DNA of 64,000 nucleotides from Pseudodesulfovibrio profundus (GCF_900217235.1 NZ_LT907975.1:744001-808000), one strand, 5' to 3'. Shown: positions 53,549-64,000, numbered from the stretch's first letter. The notes: generated by a model from the sequence alone, not told the origin. Program-made: numbers and translations.

Positions 53549-55684
53549 TCAGCTCATGCTTTGCAGCAACTCCACCGCGCTCTCTTTGGGCAACGGTTTT
53601 GAGTAGAGATAGCCCTGTCCGTAATCGCATTGCAAGGAATAAAGCAAGTCCCGCTGTCTTTCGGTCTCAATGCCTTCGGCAACAACACGCAACCTGAGGC
53701 TGTGAGCCATGTTTATTATTGCTCTGACTATTTCAATGTTTTCAGTAGATTCTTCCATACGACGGACAAAACTCAAATCAATCTTCAGCTGATCCATCGG
53801 GAATTTCTGCAGATAGCTCATAGAGGAGTAGCCAGTCCCGAAATCATCAATACTCAAAAGAACCCCCAACCCTTTCAACAGATTTAGGCGATTGGTTGAT
53901 TCCACCACGTCTGTCATGACAACAGTCTCTGTGATCTCCAGCTTGAGTTGATTGGGAGGTAAACCTGTCTCTTTGAGTATCGATTCAACTTTCGGAATAA
54001 GTGATGCTTCAACAAACTGCTTTGCAGAAATATTGACCGCAATATTCAAATGATCATACTCGGGGTACTGCTTGTGCCACTCGTTCATTGTAGAGCAAGA
54101 TTGATCAAGAATCTGTTCACCAAGCTCTACAATAAGACCTGTTTCCTCGGCTATGGGGATAAACTCTCCAGGACTGACCATACCCCTTTCCGGGTGATTC
54201 CAACGCGCTAAAGCCTCAAATCCATACAAACTGCCATCAGACAAATTGACTATGGGCTGGAAGTGAGCTTCAAATTCACCGTTGTTCAATCCGCGCTTAA
54301 GGTCTGTCTCTACTGCCACTACATTTATGATACCTTCGCGCATCTTCTTATTGTAAATGAGGCAGCGGTTCTTACCTGTGTTTTTAGCCTTATACATAGC
54401 GAGCTTGGCATTGTGCACCAACTGCTCTCTGTCGGCCCCTCCATTGCGAGCTGTATCCAGACCGTAGCTGGCAGAAATTGGAAATTCCACACCATCAATG
54501 GAAAAAGGCTCTTCAAACGAGGCACGCACCTCTCGCATCATATCGCGAATCTGATCTTTTCTTTCACAGTCTTCAAAGAGGATGACAAATTCGTCCCCGC
54601 CAAATCTGGCAACGGTATTGCTAGAACCAACAACCTGCTTGAGCCTGACCCCGACATTCACAAGCAGCTTGTCCCCCATGCTGTGCCCGTAGTGATCATT
54701 GATGGCGTGAAACCTGTTCAGATTAATGAAAAGTACACCAAAGACTTTGCCCTGCCCCTTGGATCGCTCAATAGCGCGCCCCACGCGATCGAGAAACAAA
54801 GCCCTGTTGGACAAGCCTGTCAAAGGATCATGCAACGAACTGTGCTTCAACAGCTCTTCCATACGTTTTCTATTAGTGACATCTCGAATACTGGTTCGGA
54901 CTCCCAACGGACGGCCACTCTCGGAAATGGAGTGCTTGATCATACTCACCCATCGAACACGGGCATCCTTTCTGTTGATTCGGAAATCGATACCACTGTC
55001 GTCACCAGAGCTTCCGTCATTCATGTAGTTGTGCCAGATGAACAGATCGTCACCATGAACAATTCGCTCGAAAAAGTTCGGGTCGGATAAGAATACGTCA
55101 GGCGGGTAGCCGGAAATCCTTTGACACGACGGCGACACATAAACCGGGTTACCTTCAGGGTCTATCCAACTCTCCCAATCATAGTTATAATCTGCAACCA
55201 TCCGATACCGCTGCTCGGAATCAATGAGCGCTGCTTGGGAGGATTCGAGAGCATTGATAGTCGATTCAAGTCTTTTGGTAGTCTCTTCAAGAGTCCTCTT
55301 GTTCCGATGCAGCTCGGCAAAAGTTCCGACTTTTCCTCTCAGAACGGCCGGCTCAACTGGTTTGAACAAATAGTCCACTGCCCCCAGCTCATATCCACGA
55401 AAGACATGACTCTGCTCTTTGCTGATGGCTGTAATGAAAATGATAGGAAGATGCTTGTTGTTTTCTGTACTTCTGAGTTTATCCGCCAGCTCAAAACCGT
55501 CCATCCCCGGCATCATGACATCAAGTAATGCCACGGCGAAATCGTACTCACGAGCTCGCTCCAACGCTTCGCTACCAGAAGACGCCATTACAACGTTCAA
55601 ATCCGATCCGCGAAGAATTCCCTCAATGAGTTTCAAGTTGATTCGCTCATCATCAACTGCAAGTATATCGACACGTTCAGTCAT
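53549..55684 (-). CDS. Response regulator with PAS, GGDEF and EAL domains
   Basis: This is a cyclic-di-GMP signalling protein of 711 aa. The REC domain (1-120) has D-D-E at 11-13, phospho-acceptor Asp 55 in L-L-D-V-M-M-P-G and a Lys in F-K-P-V. A coiled-coil linker and PAS domain follow (about 150-280). GGDEF is intact (R-F-G-G-D-E-F) but the RxxD inhibitory site is not seen. The EAL domain (about 465-705) has E-A-L-A-R-W, N-I-A-V-N-I-S and D-D-F-G-T-G-Y-S, which are typical of an active phosphodiesterase. Net direction of turnover cannot be told. No histidine kinase is adjacent. Confidence 0.95.
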   Translation of the reverse strand: MTERVDILAVDDERINLKLIEGILRGSDLNVVMASSGSEALERAREYDFAVALLDVMMPGMDGFELADKLRSTENNKHLPIIFITAISKEQSHVFRGYELGAVDYLFKPVEPAVLRGKVGTFAELHRNKRTLEETTKRLESTINALESSQAALIDSEQRYRMVADYNYDWESWIDPEGNPVYVSPSCQRISGYPPDVFLSDPNFFERIVHGDDLFIWHNYMNDGSSGDDSGIDFRINRKDARVRWVSMIKHSISESGRPLGVRTSIRDVTNRKRMEELLKHSSLHDPLTGLSNRALFLDRVGRAIERSKGQGKVFGVLFINLNRFHAINDHYGHSMGDKLLVNVGVRLKQVVGSSNTVARFGGDEFVILFEDCERKDQIRDMMREVRASFEEPFSIDGVEFPISASYGLDTARNGGADREQLVHNAKLAMYKAKNTGKNRCLIYNKKMREGIINVVAVETDLKRGLNNGEFEAHFQPIVNLSDGSLYGFEALARWNHPERGMVSPGEFIPIAEETGLIVELGEQILDQSCSTMNEWHKQYPEYDHLNIAVNISAKQFVEASLIPKVESILKETGLPPNQLKLEITETVVMTDVVESTNRLNLLKGLGVLLSIDDFGTGYSSMSYLQKFPMDQLKIDLSFVRRMEESTENIEIVRAIINMAHSLRLRVVAEGIETERQRDLLYSLQCDYGQGYLYSKPLPKESAVELLQSMS

Positions 55685-55869
55685 TTATATGCTCTTCCGT
55701 TGGGATAGTAATAACAGTTTTCCTTTCAAACAGATGTATCAGATGATTCGATAACCGTATCTTATAATTTTTTTATAGAATATCATTATTCACTTGAAGT
55801 ACACACCAAGTTTGACAAAGCCGTAGAGCAAATATAGACGGCAGTCACGACACAGCAAAGGAGTAAAGC

Positions 55870-56130
55870 ATGTCAGATCAAACCTCCCGCTTTCAGCAGG
55901 TCCTGGATGAATGCCATGATTGGCCTTGCCCATATACCTTCAAATTCATAGTCCCACAGCAAAGTCTTTCTCAGGTCGAGAAACTGTTTCCTGAGCACGA
56001 TATCAAAAAAAGGGAATCCAAAACAGGAAAGTATACAAGTATCACTGTAGAAATTGCTGCGGATTCAAGTGATGTAATTGTCGCCATATACCAAAAAGCC
56101 GCTCTGATCCCCGGAGTTATGGCTTTATAG
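55870..56130 (+). CDS. DUF493 family protein (YbeD-like)
   Basis: The 86 aa protein matches the DUF493/YbeD family: P-C-P-Y-T-F-K-F-I-V-P near residue 19, a K-Y-T-S-I-T-V-E segment and an I-Y-Q-K-A-A-L-I-P-G-V end. These small proteins have an ACT-like ferredoxin fold with no firm function. AAAGGAG precedes the ATG. Confidence 0.85.
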   Translation: MSDQTSRFQQVLDECHDWPCPYTFKFIVPQQSLSQVEKLFPEHDIKKRESKTGKYTSITVEIAADSSDVIVAIYQKAALIPGVMAL

Positions 56131-56157
56131 TTGATTAATTTTCATACGACTTCCATC

Positions 56158-56190
56158 GAAATCCGACTAAAAAAGTCGGATTTCTTCGTT
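56158..56190 (+). terminator. Intrinsic terminator after the DUF493 gene
   Basis: AAATCCGAC and GTCGGATTT pair perfectly over a short A-rich loop, followed by TTTCTTCGTT. Confidence 0.72.
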
Positions 56191-56315
56191 AAACCATCTT
56201 TACACCACGACTAGTAGTACTTACAATTCAATGCTACGATGAAAGTTGACAGTTGAAACCCTTTCTATGAATAGGTTATCAACTATATTGATACTATCTT
56301 TACCAGGAGAACCTC

Positions 56316-57167
56316 ATGTGGGAATACACCGACAAAGTTAAAGAACACTTTTTGAACCCTCGCAATGCGGGCAAAATTGAAGATGCTGATGGCGTCGGGG
56401 AAGTAGGTTCTCTGGCTTGTGGGGATGCCCTGACTCTCTATATCAAGGTGGATGACGGAGTAATAACTGATGCGAAATTCCAGACATTTGGATGTGCCAG
56501 TGCCATTGCTTCCAGCTCTGCCCTCACGGAAATGCTGATTGGAAAGCCCGTCGAGGAAGCAGAAAAGCTGACCAACAAGGATATCGCCGAATACCTGGGT
56601 GGCTTGCCCCGCGAAAAAATGCATTGCTCTGTCATGGGGCAGGAAGCTCTTGAACAAGCCATCAAAAATATGCGTGGTGAAGCACCGCCTCAAGCTGTGC
56701 ACTCTCATGAGGGAGAACTGATTTGTGAGTGCTTCGGTATTTTCGATGAAGAAATTCTTCGCGCCATCAAGGAAAACGACCTGAAAACCGTTGAGGACGT
56801 TACCAACTTCACCAAGGCCGGCGGTGGATGTGGAAAGTGCATCGACGACTTGGAGCGCCTTCTCAAGGAAGCCAAAGGGGAAGGCGTGTGTGAAACACCG
56901 AATGAAGGTGAAACATTTCCTGCTCAGGGAATGACAAACATTCAGCGTATGCACCTCATAGAATCCGTCATTGAAGACGAAATCCGCCCCATTCTCCAGG
57001 CTGATGGAGGCGATATCGTTTTACAGGACATCGATAAGACTGAAGTTATCGTCAAATTTTTGGGTATGTGTTCCAACTGCCCCTCCAGCCAGTTGACATT
57101 GAACAATCTGGTTGAAGGCAAGCTCAAGGAAAAGGTAGACCCATCAATCACCGTTCGCGAGGGATAG
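56316..57167 (+). CDS. nifU: Fe-S cluster scaffold NifU
   Basis: NifU assembles iron-sulfur clusters from sulfide delivered by NifS. The 283 aa protein has all three parts: an IscU-like N-domain with cluster Cys 35, 60 and 104, a central BFD-like [2Fe-2S] domain (C-E-C-F near 137 and G-G-G-C-G-K-C near 170), and the C-terminal Nfu domain with C-S-N-C-P. It lies 2 bases before nifS. In sulfate reducers without nitrogenase in the neighbourhood this pair probably serves general Fe-S assembly. Confidence 0.95.
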   Translation: MWEYTDKVKEHFLNPRNAGKIEDADGVGEVGSLACGDALTLYIKVDDGVITDAKFQTFGCASAIASSSALTEMLIGKPVEEAEKLTNKDIAEYLGGLPREKMHCSVMGQEALEQAIKNMRGEAPPQAVHSHEGELICECFGIFDEEILRAIKENDLKTVEDVTNFTKAGGGCGKCIDDLERLLKEAKGEGVCETPNEGETFPAQGMTNIQRMHLIESVIEDEIRPILQADGGDIVLQDIDKTEVIVKFLGMCSNCPSSQLTLNNLVEGKLKEKVDPSITVREG

Positions 57168-57169
57168 CT

Positions 57170-58351
57170 ATGAAAACCATCTATATGGATAATAATGCCA
57201 CGACACAGGTTGACCCGGCGGTTTTCGAGGAAATGAAGCCTTTCTTTACTGAGCTGTATGGGAACCCTTCTTCGATGCACCGCTTCGGTGGCCAGGTGGG
57301 TGTCAAACTCAAAGAAGCCCGTGAAAGCGTTGCAGCACTGCTTGGTTGCGATGTGGATGAAATCATATTCACCTCATGCGGATCGGAATCGGATAACACG
57401 GCGATCCGTTCTGCTCTCAACGCACAGCCTAATAAAAGACATATCATCACGACTCGCGTTGAACACCCCGCTATCCTGAGCCTTTGCAAATTCCTCGAAA
57501 AGAAAGAAGGGTATGCAGTAACCTATCTGGGAACAGACGAACACGGACGGCTCGACCTTGACGAGTACCGTCAGGCATTCCGCGATGACACTGCGATCGT
57601 TTCTGTAATGTGGGCAAACAATGAAACCGGAAACATCTATCCGGTCGAAGAAATGGCAAAAATCGCCAAAGAACACGGCGTATTCTTCCACACGGACGCC
57701 GTTCAAGCTGTGGGCAAAATCCCCGTTGATCTAAAGAGTTCTGCTATCGACATGCTTTCGCTGTCAGGTCATAAGCTCCACGCCCCTAAGGGCGTAGGCG
57801 CACTGTACGTCCGCAAACGCCTGCCCTTCCGCCCTTTTCTGATTGGTGGTCACCAGGAGCGTAGTCGACGTGCGGGTACCGAAAATACAACCGGTATCAT
57901 CGCTTTGGGCAAAGCCTGCCAGCTAGCTCTGGAAAACATGGAAGCCGAAAACACCATCGTCAAGAATCTTCGAGACAAGCTGGAAAAAGGGTTGCTGGAA
58001 ACCATACCTGATTCAATCCTCAATGGAGACAAAGACAACCGACTCCCGAACACTTCAAACATTTCATTTGGGTATGTTGAAGGTGAAGCTATTCTCCTTA
58101 TGATGGATCAGGTGGGCATATGCGCCAGCTCCGGTTCCGCGTGCACATCTGGCAGCCTGGAACCTTCCCACGTTCTTCGGGCCATGGGAGTTCCGTTTAC
58201 CTTTGCTCATGGCTCCATTCGTTTCAGCCTCAGCCGCTTCAATACGGAAGAGGAGATAGATTTTGTCCTTGAGACCATGCCAAAGCTCATCGAAAATCTG
58301 CGTAAGCTTTCTCCCTTCTCTGCCGAGAAAGAACTGCCGACCCAAAACTAG
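57170..58351 (+). CDS. nifS: Cysteine desulfurase NifS
   Basis: NifS removes sulfur from cysteine for NifU. The 393 aa class V aminotransferase fold has the PLP lysine in S-L-S-G-H-K-L-H-A-P-K-G (Lys 202) and the active-site Cys 325 in S-S-G-S-A-C-T-S-G. N-terminal Y-M-D-N-N-A-T-T is the family start. It is followed within 12 bases by cysK. Confidence 0.96.
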   Translation: MKTIYMDNNATTQVDPAVFEEMKPFFTELYGNPSSMHRFGGQVGVKLKEARESVAALLGCDVDEIIFTSCGSESDNTAIRSALNAQPNKRHIITTRVEHPAILSLCKFLEKKEGYAVTYLGTDEHGRLDLDEYRQAFRDDTAIVSVMWANNETGNIYPVEEMAKIAKEHGVFFHTDAVQAVGKIPVDLKSSAIDMLSLSGHKLHAPKGVGALYVRKRLPFRPFLIGGHQERSRRAGTENTTGIIALGKACQLALENMEAENTIVKNLRDKLEKGLLETIPDSILNGDKDNRLPNTSNISFGYVEGEAILLMMDQVGICASSGSACTSGSLEPSHVLRAMGVPFTFAHGSIRFSLSRFNTEEEIDFVLETMPKLIENLRKLSPFSAEKELPTQN

Positions 58352-58363
58352 TCGGAGAGAATT

Positions 58364-59284
58364 ATGAAAATTGCACAAGACATGACAGAGCTTGTTGGCC
58401 GCACACCTCTGGTCAAGCTGAATAAACTGTCTGAAGGCCTGGAGGCGACACTGGTTGCCAAACTTGAATTCAACAACCCATGTGGGTCTGTTAAAGATCG
58501 CATCGCCAAAAAGATGGTTGAAGAGGCCATGGCGGATGGACGGATCAACAAAGACACAACACTGGTTGAGCCAACGAGCGGTAATACCGGAATTGGACTG
58601 GCTTTCATTTGTGCAGTCAAAGGGTTGCGACTCATACTGACAATGCCGGAATCCATGTCTATCGAGCGCCGCAAACTGCTGAAAGGGTTTGGCGCGGAAC
58701 TCGTCTTGACTCCGGCTGCCAAAGGCATGAAAGGAGCCATTGCCAAAGCTGAATCAATCGTTGCCGAACTTGACAACGCATTCATGCCCATGCAGTTCGA
58801 AAACATCTCCAACCCTGCAGTACACCGCGAAACGACAGCGGTCGAAATATGGGAAGACACAGATGGACAGGTTGACGCATTCGTAGCAGGAGTTGGTACT
58901 GGCGGTACTGTTTCCGGCGTTGGGGCTGTGCTTAAGAATAACAAGCCTTCCGTACACATCGTAGCGGTTGAACCCGAAGCATCCCCTGTCCTTTCAGGTG
59001 GAGAACCTTCTCCCCATATGATTCAGGGAATTGGGGCCGGGTTTGTTCCTGCCACACTCAACCGGGATGTTGTTGATGAAGTCGTCACCATAGACAATGA
59101 AACGGCATTCGAAACGGCGAAACAGTTAATTATGCGTGAAGGCATTCTGTGTGGCATTTCCTCGGGTGCGAACTGTGCTGCAGCCATCGAGCTGGCCAAA
59201 CGTCCCGAGTTTAAAGGCAAAATGATTGTATTCATCATATGCGATACTGGCGAGCGCTACCTGAGCACTCCCCTGTTTGAATAA
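58364..59284 (+). CDS. cysK: Cysteine synthase A
   Basis: This PLP enzyme makes cysteine from O-acetylserine and sulfide. The 306 aa protein has the PLP lysine in G-S-V-K-D-R (Lys 44), the S-G-N-T-G-I-G motif and the G-T-G-G-T-V-S-G phosphate loop. Its position between nifS and epsC couples cysteine synthesis with Fe-S cluster sulfur supply. Confidence 0.96.
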   Translation: MKIAQDMTELVGRTPLVKLNKLSEGLEATLVAKLEFNNPCGSVKDRIAKKMVEEAMADGRINKDTTLVEPTSGNTGIGLAFICAVKGLRLILTMPESMSIERRKLLKGFGAELVLTPAAKGMKGAIAKAESIVAELDNAFMPMQFENISNPAVHRETTAVEIWEDTDGQVDAFVAGVGTGGTVSGVGAVLKNNKPSVHIVAVEPEASPVLSGGEPSPHMIQGIGAGFVPATLNRDVVDEVVTIDNETAFETAKQLIMREGILCGISSGANCAAAIELAKRPEFKGKMIVFIICDTGERYLSTPLFE

Positions 59285-59294
59285 GGGCTGAGAG

Positions 59295-60215
59295 ATGACG
59301 GATAGAGATTTAACGCTGGCAGATGTTGTTGCACTTCTTGTCGAGTCTGGAGATTCCGGCCCTGCCTCACATCGGTACTCTGAAGACGTTCCCATGCCTT
59401 CAGTAGAGATATTGACCAGTATCGTTGAAGATTTACGTACTGTATTGTTCCCTGGATATTTTGGAACATCTGAAATAACTCCGGATACGATGCCGTATTA
59501 TATCGGCGCCAAACTTGACAAGATAGAACGCCAACTGGCTGATCAAATAAACCGTGGATACTGCTTTGTCTGCGACAAGACCAAAACAGACCGCTGCACC
59601 AACTGCATTGAAAGATCAAAAGAATTGGCAAGACAATTCATCACCAAACTTCCAATGATCCGACAACTCCTGTTGTCTGATGTCGAGGCCGCCTACGACG
59701 GTGACCCTGCGGCCAAGACGCATGGTGAAACCATCTTCTGCTATCCATCGATTCGCGCAATGACGAATCATCGCATTGCGCATGAGTTGTACAAACTCGA
59801 AGTGGATATCATTCCAAGAATCATTGGGGAGATGGCGCACTCCGACACCGGCATAGATATTCATCCGGGAGCGACCATTGGTAAATCCTTTTTCATGGAC
59901 CATGGAACAGGAACCGTCATAGGTGAAACCTGCGTCATCGGAGATAATGTTCGCGTGTACCAGGGCGTCACCCTGGGAGCAAAAAGTTTCCCCAAAGGGG
60001 ACGACGAGCGACTCATCAAGGGACTGCCGCGGCACCCTATGGTGGAGGACGACGTGATCATTTACGCAGGAGCCACAATACTGGGTAGAATCACAATTGG
60101 CCGAGGCGCTGTCATCGGTGGTAATGTCTGGATTACAAGAGATGTTCCCGCCGGAGCACAGATCGTCCAATCACGAGCGCTACAGCAATCGTTCATCGAT
60201 GGTGGTGGAATCTAA
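59295..60215 (+). CDS. epsC: Serine O-acetyltransferase EpsC
   Basis: This enzyme acetylates serine, the step before CysK. The 306 aa protein is the longer EpsC type. Its N-terminal helical part has a cysteine group (C-F-V-C-D-K-T-K-T-D-R-C-T-N-C near residue 95). The C-terminal left-handed hexapeptide domain carries D-I-H-P-G-A-T-I-G-K-S-F-F-M-D-H-G-T-G-T. It is last in nifU-nifS-cysK-epsC. Confidence 0.93.
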   Translation: MTDRDLTLADVVALLVESGDSGPASHRYSEDVPMPSVEILTSIVEDLRTVLFPGYFGTSEITPDTMPYYIGAKLDKIERQLADQINRGYCFVCDKTKTDRCTNCIERSKELARQFITKLPMIRQLLLSDVEAAYDGDPAAKTHGETIFCYPSIRAMTNHRIAHELYKLEVDIIPRIIGEMAHSDTGIDIHPGATIGKSFFMDHGTGTVIGETCVIGDNVRVYQGVTLGAKSFPKGDDERLIKGLPRHPMVEDDVIIYAGATILGRITIGRGAVIGGNVWITRDVPAGAQIVQSRALQQSFIDGGGI

Positions 60216-60221
60216 AAACAA

Positions 60222-60258
60222 AAACGGCAGCCTTAAAAAAGGCTGCCGTTTTTCATTT
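60222..60258. terminator. Bidirectional terminator
   Basis: ACGGCAGCCTT and AAGGCTGCCGT pair perfectly, flanked by A-rich and T-rich runs. It separates epsC from the convergent TPR gene. Confidence 0.88.
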
Positions 60259-60271
60259 TTAGCTAACTGAA

Positions 60272-60895
60272 TTACAGTCCAAGACCCTTAACCAACTCCG
60301 ATAACGGCTGACCGTTTGGTGCTTTGGCATTCGGATCAAGAGCCAACACTTCTTTCCATGCTTTTGCCGCTGCCTCACGATCATTCAGATCATGAAGATA
60401 GACTATCCCCATATTGAAACGAGAAACGATATGCTTGGGATCAAGTGACGCAGCATGCTGAAAGGCATCAATGGCTTTATCGAACTGATCGGTACGGCGG
60501 TACATTACACCAAGATCAGACCAGACCCCGACATGCATGGGCCGCAACTCAATGGCACGCTTATAGGCAACAATAGCCTTGGCGGGCAGTCCATTATCAA
60601 AACAGTAATGACCAAGTTTCGACCATGCGTCGAAATCGGTAGGATTGGCTGCGGCCTCAGCCTCAAGTTCTGCCAGTCGACTCGCGTCGGCTGTAGGTGC
60701 TGATGACTGCTTTTTCTGAGGCACATTAGCCTGCTGCTGCATTGGGCGCTGTTGTCCCATGTAAAGCATGGTGATTGTGTTTCCAATAAATGCTCCAGCC
60801 AATAAGGCCATAACAACGAGCAGGTAGCACGAGGACTTTTTGATATAATTGTCCTTGCGGTTCTCCTCTTCACGTTGACGCTTATGGACTCCCAT
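60272..60895 (-). CDS. Membrane-anchored TPR protein
   Basis: The 207 aa protein has one N-terminal hydrophobic anchor (about residues 23-45), a Gln/Pro/Ser linker and then about three tetratricopeptide repeats (about 72-185), such as P-T-D-F-D-A-W-S-K-L-G-H-Y-C. It is probably periplasmic with an inner-membrane anchor. AAGGAG precedes the ATG. No partner is suggested by its neighbours. Confidence 0.85.
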   Translation of the reverse strand: MGVHKRQREEENRKDNYIKKSSCYLLVVMALLAGAFIGNTITMLYMGQQRPMQQQANVPQKKQSSAPTADASRLAELEAEAAANPTDFDAWSKLGHYCFDNGLPAKAIVAYKRAIELRPMHVGVWSDLGVMYRRTDQFDKAIDAFQHAASLDPKHIVSRFNMGIVYLHDLNDREAAAKAWKEVLALDPNAKAPNGQPLSELVKGLGL

Positions 60896-61054
60896 AAATT
60901 CTCCTTATCAAAAAAATGTTCTATGTTGAGTTGTTCGGTCGAGATTGTAGCAGGCTCAGATGGTTTAGCCTAGCGCAATCGTAACCAAATCGTGTGCAAA
61001 AATGGCGTGCCTCTTGACTTCCGAGACCTCTTATACCAATGTACACCGATTCAT

Positions 61055-61083
61055 TTGAACCGATTGTATAGTTAAAGATATAT
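61055..61083 (+). promoter_or_regulatory. Candidate promoter for ileS
   Basis: TTGAAC (61055-61060) and ATATAT (61078-61083) are 17 bases apart, just before the ileS ribosome site. Judged by eye only. Confidence 0.3.
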
Positions 61084-61105
61084 CTTGCCGGAGGACCCGA
61101 TAACA

Positions 61106-63922
61106 ATGAGTGACTACAAAAAGACCCTGCTCCTGCCGAAAACCAAATTCCCCATGAAAGCAAACCTCAAGCAGCGCGAGCCTGAGATGCTGAAATTTTG
61201 GGAAGAGAACAAGGCTTATGACAAAATGGTTGCCGCTGGCAGCGATGAAAACGAATACGTGCTGCACGACGGCCCGCCGTATGCCAACGGCCACATTCAC
61301 ATGGGCACCGCCCTGAACAAGGTGCTGAAGGATATCGTAGTCAAATCGCGCAACCTCCAGAACGAGAAAGCGCAATACGTCCCCGGCTGGGATTGTCATG
61401 GTCTTCCTATTGAGCACAAAGTTGAACAAGAACTCAAAAAGAAGAAAAAAGAGCTCGACACACTCACTATCCGTAAGATTTGTCGCTCCTACGCTTCCAA
61501 ATGGCTGGACACCCAGCGGAACGAATTTAAACGCCTTGGCGTTCTTGGAGTATGGGACGAACCGTATCTTACCATGAATCCCGAATATGAAGCAGCTACT
61601 GCTCGCGAACTGGGTCGATTCATGGAACGTGAGGGTGTGGTTCGCGGCAAAAAGCCCATTTACTGGTGCTGTGACTGTCGTACCGCTCTTGCTGAGGCGG
61701 AGGTCGAGTACGAAGACCACTCATCCCCCTCCATTTTTGTTCGCTTCCCCATGGCAGACGACAACGCCGCCAAAATCGCGGACATCGATGTCTCCAAACT
61801 GTATGTCGCCATATGGACCACCACCCCATGGACCATCCCAGACAACATGGCTGTAGCTGTTCATCCCGACTTTGACTATGTGATCGTTGAAGTTGGCGGC
61901 GAGTTCTACGTTCTTGCCGAGGGCCTTCTTGAAGAATGCTCTCAGAAATTTGGGTGGGAAGCTCCGAAGACCGTCGCAACAGTCAAAGGCGCTGAACTTG
62001 AAGGCTTAAAAGCCAAGCACCCGATTTACGACAGAGAATCTCCTGTTGTGTTGGCTGATTACGTAACGCTGGAAAGCGGTACTGGCTGTGTCCACACTGC
62101 GCCGGGTCACGGACGTGAGGACTTTGAGACCGGCCTCAAGTATGGACTGGAAGTTTACTCTCCCATGAACGATCGAGGGGAATTCCTGCCTGAGGTAGAG
62201 CATTTCGCAGGCCTGAATGTTTGGGATGCCAACCCCAAAGTCATTGAGAAGCTCACCGAACTGGGTAACCTGCTTGCATCGGAAGAAATCTCTCACTCCT
62301 ACCCCCACTGCTGGCGCTGTAAGGAGCCTGTCATTTTCCGTGCGACAACCCAATGGTTTGTCGGCATGGACGAAAACGACCTGAGAAAGCGCTCCCTGGA
62401 CGCCATCCGCAACCAGGTTGAGTGGGTACCCGCCTGGGGCGAAGAACGTATTTACAACATGGTCGCCAACAGACCTGACTGGTGTATCTCTCGCCAAAGA
62501 AACTGGGGTGTCCCCATTTCCGCACTCATCTGTGAGGACTGCGATGAAACGTGGTTCGACGCACAGTGGGTCTACGATATTTGTGACAAGTACGCTCAGC
62601 ACGAGACCGGTTGCGACTACTGGTTTGAAGCTCCCATTGAGGAAATCGTTCCGGAAGGACTGACCTGCGCCAAGTGCGGTGGTCAGCACTGGAAACGTGA
62701 AACCGACATCCTTGATGTCTGGTTTGACTCCGGCACCTCCTATGCGGCCGTTGTCGAGCAACGCAAGGAAACCCGATTCCCGGCAGATCTCTACCTTGAA
62801 GGTTCAGATCAGCACAGAGGTTGGTTCCACTCTTCCCTGCTCGCTTCCGTAGGCACCCGAGACATTCCGCCTTACAAAACCGTTCTCACGCATGGATATG
62901 TTGTTGATGCGGAAGGCCGCAAGATGTCCAAGTCCATCGGCAACGTTATTGCTCCGCAAGAGATCATCGACAAATATGGCGCTGAAATCCTCCGCATGTG
63001 GGTATCCGCTTCCAACTATCAGGAAGATATCCGTATCTCGGATGAAACCCTCAATCGCCTGGTTGACGCATATCGCCGCATTCGCAACACCTGTCGCTAC
63101 CTGCTGTCCAATCTGAACGACTTTGATCCTAAAGATCGCGTCAAGCCTGAAGACATGCTGCCCATCGACAAGTACGCACTGGACATGGTCACTCGTCATC
63201 ACAATGTCATCCAGAATGCATACAAAGGTTTTGAATTCCACAAGGTCTACCACACCCTGCACAACCTGTGCGTCGTAGACCTGTCGTCCTTCTACCTGGA
63301 TATCATCAAAGACCGCCTGTACGTGGAAGAAGAGAACGGCCTTAAGCGCCGCTCTGCCCAGACAGTCTTGTGGCAGGTCCTGCTGATGCTCCTTCAGGAT
63401 ATGGCTCCTGTACTTTCCTTTACAGCAGAAGAGGCATTCCAAAACCTGCCGAATACCATCAAGGAAAGCCTTGACCAAAACGATACCGTTTTTGCCCTGC
63501 GCTTCACTCCTGATTCTGTTGAGATGACCAGCGACGAACGCGCCAAATGGGAAACGCTTGCCGCTGTTCGCGGTGTGGTCAACAAGGCCATCGAACCCAA
63601 AAGAAAAGACGGTGTTGTCGGTAAATCCCTTGATGCATCCATCACCCTGTACACAACTGAAAAGATTCGTAAAATGGTCGAATCCAATGAAGTTGACAGC
63701 ATGGAGTTCTTCATTGTTTCTCAAGTAAAGCTTGAAGATTTAGCAAGCGCGCCGGAAGACGCATTTGCCCGTGAAGAAGTCGCAGATGTCAAGGTTGGTG
63801 TTGAACCGGCAACTGGCGAAAAATGCGAACGGTGCTGGCGAATCAGCGAAGAGCTTGGCCCTGATCCTGAATTCGCAGATGCATGCCCCCGTTGCACGGC
63901 GGTTCTGAAGACACTGTCGTAA
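61106..63922 (+). CDS. ileS: Isoleucine--tRNA ligase
   Basis: This enzyme charges tRNA-Ile. The 938 aa protein has the HIGH-type motif G-H-I-H-M-G (62-67), the K-M-S-K-S motif (606-610), the [11 protein letters not shown] editing-domain segment and a C-terminal zinc finger, C-E-R-C-W and C-P-R-C. The start at 61106 with GGAGG upstream fits the family; an in-frame ATG-type start 21 bases before is less likely. Confidence 0.97.
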   Translation: MSDYKKTLLLPKTKFPMKANLKQREPEMLKFWEENKAYDKMVAAGSDENEYVLHDGPPYANGHIHMGTALNKVLKDIVVKSRNLQNEKAQYVPGWDCHGLPIEHKVEQELKKKKKELDTLTIRKICRSYASKWLDTQRNEFKRLGVLGVWDEPYLTMNPEYEAATARELGRFMEREGVVRGKKPIYWCCDCRTALAEAEVEYEDHSSPSIFVRFPMADDNAAKIADIDVSKLYVAIWTTTPWTIPDNMAVAVHPDFDYVIVEVGGEFYVLAEGLLEECSQKFGWEAPKTVATVKGAELEGLKAKHPIYDRESPVVLADYVTLESGTGCVHTAPGHGREDFETGLKYGLEVYSPMNDRGEFLPEVEHFAGLNVWDANPKVIEKLTELGNLLASEEISHSYPHCWRCKEPVIFRATTQWFVGMDENDLRKRSLDAIRNQVEWVPAWGEERIYNMVANRPDWCISRQRNWGVPISALICEDCDETWFDAQWVYDICDKYAQHETGCDYWFEAPIEEIVPEGLTCAKCGGQHWKRETDILDVWFDSGTSYAAVVEQRKETRFPADLYLEGSDQHRGWFHSSLLASVGTRDIPPYKTVLTHGYVVDAEGRKMSKSIGNVIAPQEIIDKYGAEILRMWVSASNYQEDIRISDETLNRLVDAYRRIRNTCRYLLSNLNDFDPKDRVKPEDMLPIDKYALDMVTRHHNVIQNAYKGFEFHKVYHTLHNLCVVDLSSFYLDIIKDRLYVEEENGLKRRSAQTVLWQVLLMLLQDMAPVLSFTAEEAFQNLPNTIKESLDQNDTVFALRFTPDSVEMTSDERAKWETLAAVRGVVNKAIEPKRKDGVVGKSLDASITLYTTEKIRKMVESNEVDSMEFFIVSQVKLEDLASAPEDAFAREEVADVKVGVEPATGEKCERCWRISEELGPDPEFADACPRCTAVLKTLS

Positions 63923-63927
63923 AAACT

Positions 63928-64000
63928 ATGAATCGGTATCTCAAAGCATCCATATGGGCGGTGGCTATGGTCATAATCGACCAGGCCACCAAACTATGGG
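63928..64000 (+). CDS. lspA: Signal peptidase II LspA (N-terminal part)
   Basis: LspA cleaves lipoprotein signal peptides. Only the first 24 codons are inside the window: a short start, a hydrophobic helix and D-Q-A-T-K-L-W, matching the conserved first D-Q-x-T-K motif. ileS-lspA is a common gene pair. The gene runs off the right edge. Confidence 0.85.
   Translation, partial: MNRYLKASIWAVAMVIIDQATKLW

Overview
The window looks like a core-chromosome segment of a sulfate-reducing Desulfovibrionales bacterium, most likely Desulfovibrio or Pseudodesulfovibrio. This rests on gene content and order: a NuoABCDHIJKLMN-type complex without NADH-input subunits, NifU/NifS next to CysK/EpsC, a split GcvPA/GcvPB, FolE2, NikR, an AmmeMemoRadiSam MEMO protein, a single-cluster ferredoxin and a selenoprotein. 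No rRNA, CRISPR array or prophage was seen. There is one insertion sequence and one tRNA gene.

Layout. 1-2845: end of a flagellar rod/ring operon (flgF-flgG-flgA-flgH, minus strand) behind a good sigma-54 promoter. 2974-13800: tRNA-Gly(CCC), then a translation and RNA-processing block, rimP-nusA-ylxR-infB, then ylxP-rbfA-nrnA-truB-rpsO-pnp (plus strand). 13950-15039: a glutaredoxin-like UXX-star selenoprotein, whose in-frame UGA is followed by a SECIS-like hairpin, converging on a MEMO-family gene. 15150-19474: a large periplasmic TPR protein and a sigma-54 activator, with a near-consensus sigma-54 site between them. 19848-23921: a FAD oxidoreductase, a short rod-like protein, FolE2, NikR and a methyltransferase, with a candidate NikR operator in front. 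24182-29258: gcvH-gcvPA-gcvPB-lpdA plus a YhcH-family gene; gcvT is absent. 29328-34433: small conserved proteins of unknown function and a CBS-containing ClC channel. 34514-39289: aroC, trkA and trkH potassium uptake, aroL, a ferredoxin and an HsdR-N-like protein. 39447-51134: the complex I-like operon (minus strand) with four antiporter-like subunits and a small unknown membrane protein. 51451-55684: a cyclic-di-GMP locus broken by an IS5-family element, leaving a GGDEF gene cut off from its sensor, beside an intact REC-PAS-GGDEF-EAL protein. 55870-64000: a DUF493 protein, nifU-nifS-cysK-epsC (cysteine and Fe-S supply), a TPR membrane protein, ileS and the start of lspA.

The strongest result is the selenoprotein at 13950-14162. 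A standard gene caller would stop at the UGA at 14151 and miss the last three residues, U-N-V. The UGA is followed at the classical distance by a hairpin with an AGGU apical loop. Next in interest are the IS/GGDEF rearrangement, the NADH-module-less complex I with an extra antiporter subunit, the sigma-54 sites beside a sigma-54 activator, and the candidate NikR operator.
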